NCBI GenBank assembly: GCA_913775005.1
Contig: CAJYKY010000343.1
Location: 1-6,686 of the forward strand
Origin: an uncultured Achromobacter sp.
GTDB lineage: Bacteria > Pseudomonadota > Gammaproteobacteria > Burkholderiales > Burkholderiaceae_B
Length of the DNA: 6,686 bases
Direction: 5' to 3'
The notes under the pieces were generated by a model. The model made no database searches, was not told the origin of the DNA, and was given only the letters and a program-made list of their open reading frames with translations. Both the position numbers and the translations under genes were made by a program. Below are positions 4,940 to 6,686 of this stretch, one piece after another (positions within the stretch are counted from its first letter, which is position 1; the number at the start of each line of letters is the position of its first letter).

Positions 4940-5737
4940 TTAGCCTTCCACGACGGCGTATGCCGAGTGATTGTGGATGGATTCGAAGTTCTCGGCTTCG
5001 ACGCGATAATGCGCGATGCCCGGGTGCGCAGTCAGCCGCGCGGCCACGTCGCGCACCAGGTCTTCGACGAACTTGGGGTTGTCATAGGCGCGCTCGGTCA
5101 CGAACTTTTCGTCGGGGCGCTTGAGCAGGCCCCACAATTCGCACGACCCTTCCTCTTCGATCAGCCGGATCACGTCATCCATATTGATGTCGCCATTCAA
5201 CGTGGCCGACACCGTCACATGCGAACGCTGGTTGTGCGCACCGTATTCCGAAATGGCTTTGGAACACGGGCACAGGCTGGTGACGGGTACCTGCACCACC
5301 AGCTCGAACTGCACGTCGTCCTGCTGGGCGCGCGCGATCCATTGCACCTCGTAGTCCAGCAGGCTTTGCACGCCCGAGATCGGGGCAGACTTGTTGATGA
5401 AGTACGGAAAGGCGGCGGTGATGTCGCCGCGTTCAGCGTGCAGCAGCGGCAGCATGTCGGCTGCCATGGCGCGGAACAGCGCCGGCGTCATGGGCGTGCT
5501 GCGGTATTTCTCAAGCAGGGCCACGAAGCGGGACATATGCGTCCCTTTTTCTTCGGGCGGCAGCGCCACGGTGAGCGTCCAGTTGGCCACGGTGCCTTGC
5601 GGCGCGCCGTCAGCGCTTTCAATCAACATCGGGTGGCGTACGCCACGGATGCCCACTCGCTGAATCGGGATGTGCCGGGTGTCCGTTGCGCTTTGAACAT
5701 CGGGCATCACGATGCCAGGATCGATCGGAGAATTCAT
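4940..5737 (-). CDS. folE2: GTP cyclohydrolase FolE2 (type IB)
   Basis: FolE2 converts GTP to 7,8-dihydroneopterin triphosphate, the entry step to tetrahydrofolate and, in some bacteria, queuosine. From ATG 5737 the protein has 265 residues, a typical length. Residues aligning with the metal/active site I recall for the Neisseria enzyme are present: Cys156 in SLCPCSK, His168 in GAHNQRSH, Glu210 in RPDEKF, Glu252 and His255 in FESIHNHSA. Spacing between them is conserved. An upstream ATG (5758) and GTG (5767) are in frame, but the sequence from MNSPIDP fits best and has AGG about 12 nt upstream. FolE2 can use metals other than zinc, and in several bacteria it is a Zur-regulated backup for zinc-dependent FolE. 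I found no recognisable Zur palindrome here. The DUF817 gene follows after 7 nt. Confidence 0.95.
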   Translation of the reverse strand: MNSPIDPGIVMPDVQSATDTRHIPIQRVGIRGVRHPMLIESADGAPQGTVANWTLTVALPPEEKGTHMSRFVALLEKYRSTPMTPALFRAMAADMLPLLHAERGDITAAFPYFINKSAPISGVQSLLDYEVQWIARAQQDDVQFELVVQVPVTSLCPCSKAISEYGAHNQRSHVTVSATLNGDINMDDVIRLIEEEGSCELWGLLKRPDEKFVTERAYDNPKFVEDLVRDVAARLTAHPGIAHYRVEAENFESIHNHSAYAVVEG

Positions 5738-5799
5738 GTCAGCGTACCTGTCCAGCATCGGTCGCACGCGGCCGGCCTGGAAATATTTGAGAGACGGCT

Positions 5800-5828
5800 A
5801 TTATGGCCCAAACCCCTGGCTGACACAG
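5800..5828 (-). promoter_or_regulatory. Weak candidate promoter before folE2
   Basis: CATAAT (5805-5800 on the minus strand) is a good -10 match about 63 nt upstream of the folE2 ATG. The hexamer 17 nt further upstream (CTGTGT, 5828-5823) is a poor -35. If real, this promoter would need an activator or have low basal strength. Otherwise folE2 could be read from dxs. Confidence 0.25.
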
Positions 5829-5882
5829 GGGAAACCCTTCTGCCGGTAGCGGGCCGGGGCCGGAACAGTGTGTTTCAACACC

Positions 5883-5907
5883 CGGACGAAAGACGCGCCT
5901 TCGTCCG
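5883..5907 (-). repeat. Perfect 8-bp inverted repeat between dxs and folE2
   Basis: CGGACGAA (5883-5890) and TTCGTCCG (5900-5907) flank a 9-nt loop, starting 14 nt beyond the dxs stop. The position suits a transcript end, but no U-tract follows on the minus strand. It is either a non-canonical terminator, an mRNA 3'-end stabiliser, or a protein-binding site. Confidence 0.5.
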
Positions 5908-5921
5908 AGTTGCCGTCTTGC

Positions 5922-6686
5922 TCAGGCCAGCAGATCCGCGTAACGCTTGCGGATGGACTGCTCGATGCCGGCGGCGTCCAGGCCAATGCCGGCCAGCAAG
6001 GCCGATTGTTCACCATGGTCGATGAAGACATCCGGCAGGCCCAGTTGCAGCACCGGAATCTGCACGCCTTCGGCGCTTAAGGTTTCCAGCACCGCGCTGC
6101 CCGCGCCGCCCATGATGGACGCGTCTTCAATGGTGACCAGCGCGTCGTGGCGGCGAGCCAGGTCCAGGATCAATTCGCGGTCGATCGGTTTCACAAAGCG
6201 CATGTCTGCAACGGTGGCGTCCAGCGACTCAGCCGCGGCCAGCGCAGGCTGCACCAGCGTGCCAAAGCCCAGGATGGCGATCTTCTTGCCCTCACGGCGC
6301 ACCACGCCACGGCCGACCTCTACCGTTTCCAGACCTGCGCCTTCCGCCGCGCCGCAGCCCGCGCCGCGTGGATAGCGCACCGACGCCGGGCCGGGGTACT
6401 GATAACAGGTCGACAGCAGCAAGCGCGTTTCGCGCTCGTCGGACGGCGTGGCCACCACCATGTTCGGCACGCAGCGCAGGAAGGCGGTGTCGTAGTTACC
6501 GGCGTGGGTGGCGCCGTCAGCGCCAACGATGCCGGCGCGGTCCAGCGCGAACGTCACATCCAGGTTTTGCAGCGCCACGTCGTGAATGAACTGGTCGTAG
6601 CCGCGCTGCATGAACGTGGAGTAGATGGCGACGACGGGCTTTTGGCCTTCGCACGCCACGCCGGCCGCGAAGGTCACCGCGTGCTG
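5922..6686 (-). CDS. dxs: 1-deoxy-D-xylulose-5-phosphate synthase (DXS), C-terminal part; 5' end outside the window
   Basis: DXS is the thiamine-diphosphate enzyme that condenses pyruvate with glyceraldehyde-3-phosphate at the start of the MEP isoprenoid pathway; its product also feeds thiamine and pyridoxal synthesis. The last 254 residues of a protein normally about 620 long are present, open at the right edge. The fragment covers the end of the pyrimidine-binding transketolase domain: QHAVTFAAG, IYSTFMQRGYDQFIHDVA and LDRAGIVGADGATHAG, whose Asp and His (fragment positions 57 and 61) align with E. coli Asp427 and His431. SVRYPRG follows. The C-terminal transketolase domain includes ILGFGTLVQPAL, DMRFVKPID and IMGGAGSAV. 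The reading frame is intact to its TGA. A transketolase or pyruvate dehydrogenase E1 is ruled out by the DXS-specific stretches. Confidence 0.97.
   Translation of the reverse strand, partial: QHAVTFAAGVACEGQKPVVAIYSTFMQRGYDQFIHDVALQNLDVTFALDRAGIVGADGATHAGNYDTAFLRCVPNMVVATPSDERETRLLLSTCYQYPGPASVRYPRGAGCGAAEGAGLETVEVGRGVVRREGKKIAILGFGTLVQPALAAAESLDATVADMRFVKPIDRELILDLARRHDALVTIEDASIMGGAGSAVLETLSAEGVQIPVLQLGLPDVFIDHGEQSALLAGIGLDAAGIEQSIRKRYADLLA

Noticed and set aside
5738..5811. Zur operator or folate/THF riboswitch upstream of folE2
   Set aside because: No AT-rich palindrome of Zur type and no recognisable aptamer core was visible in the gap.
4862..6025. Plus-strand open frame of 387 codons opposite folE2 and flanks
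   Set aside because: Antisense to folE2 with intact active-site motifs, low-complexity Arg/His/Gln-rich product, and it crosses gene boundaries. A shadow.
1..6686. CRISPR array, insertion sequence, tRNA/rRNA, or defence island
   Set aside because: No periodic repeats, transposase motifs, terminal repeats or RNA-gene signatures were seen; the content is conserved housekeeping genes on one strand.

Overview
The window is a GC-rich stretch of housekeeping chromosome from a beta-proteobacterium. The S18, L9, S6, PriB, DnaB, FolE2 and Dxs sequences look like those of the Alcaligenaceae (Bordetella/Achromobacter type). That assignment is from memory of family sequences and no search was run. All nine genes lie on the minus strand, so transcription runs from high to low coordinates. 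Two genes are cut by the window ends: dxs lacks its 5' part at the right edge, and dnaB lacks its last residues at the left edge. No tRNA, rRNA, CRISPR array, insertion sequence or phage feature was seen.

Layout in transcription order: (1) the C-terminal 254 residues of dxs (isoprenoid precursor synthesis, 6686-5922), then a 184-nt gap holding a perfect 8-bp inverted repeat. (2) A tight two-gene unit of folE2 (metal-dependent GTP cyclohydrolase IB, first step of folate/pterin synthesis) and a DUF817/YoaT-type polytopic membrane protein of unknown function, 7 nt apart. (3) A 269-nt intergenic region with a plausible sigma70 promoter and a leader of about 220 nt with several hairpins and an anti-Shine-Dalgarno octamer. 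This leads into the operon rpsF-priB-rpsR-rplI (S6, PriB, S18, L9). (4) A strong, bidirectional intrinsic terminator. (5) A kinase-fold protein gene whose stop codon overlaps the dnaB start codon (ATGA).

The S6/PriB/S18/L9 block followed by dnaB is a classical arrangement combining ribosomal proteins with replication proteins. Here it is modified by a kinase-like gene placed between rplI and dnaB and apparently translationally coupled to dnaB. That protein has HGG where kinases have the catalytic HGD, so it may be a pseudokinase or use unusual catalysis.

No clearly new multi-gene system is visible. The points most worth a second look are the kinase-like/dnaB coupling, the folE2-DUF817 pairing, and the structured rpsF leader with its possible Shine-Dalgarno sequestration. 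Long plus-strand open frames opposite dnaB and folE2 are GC-rich antisense shadows.
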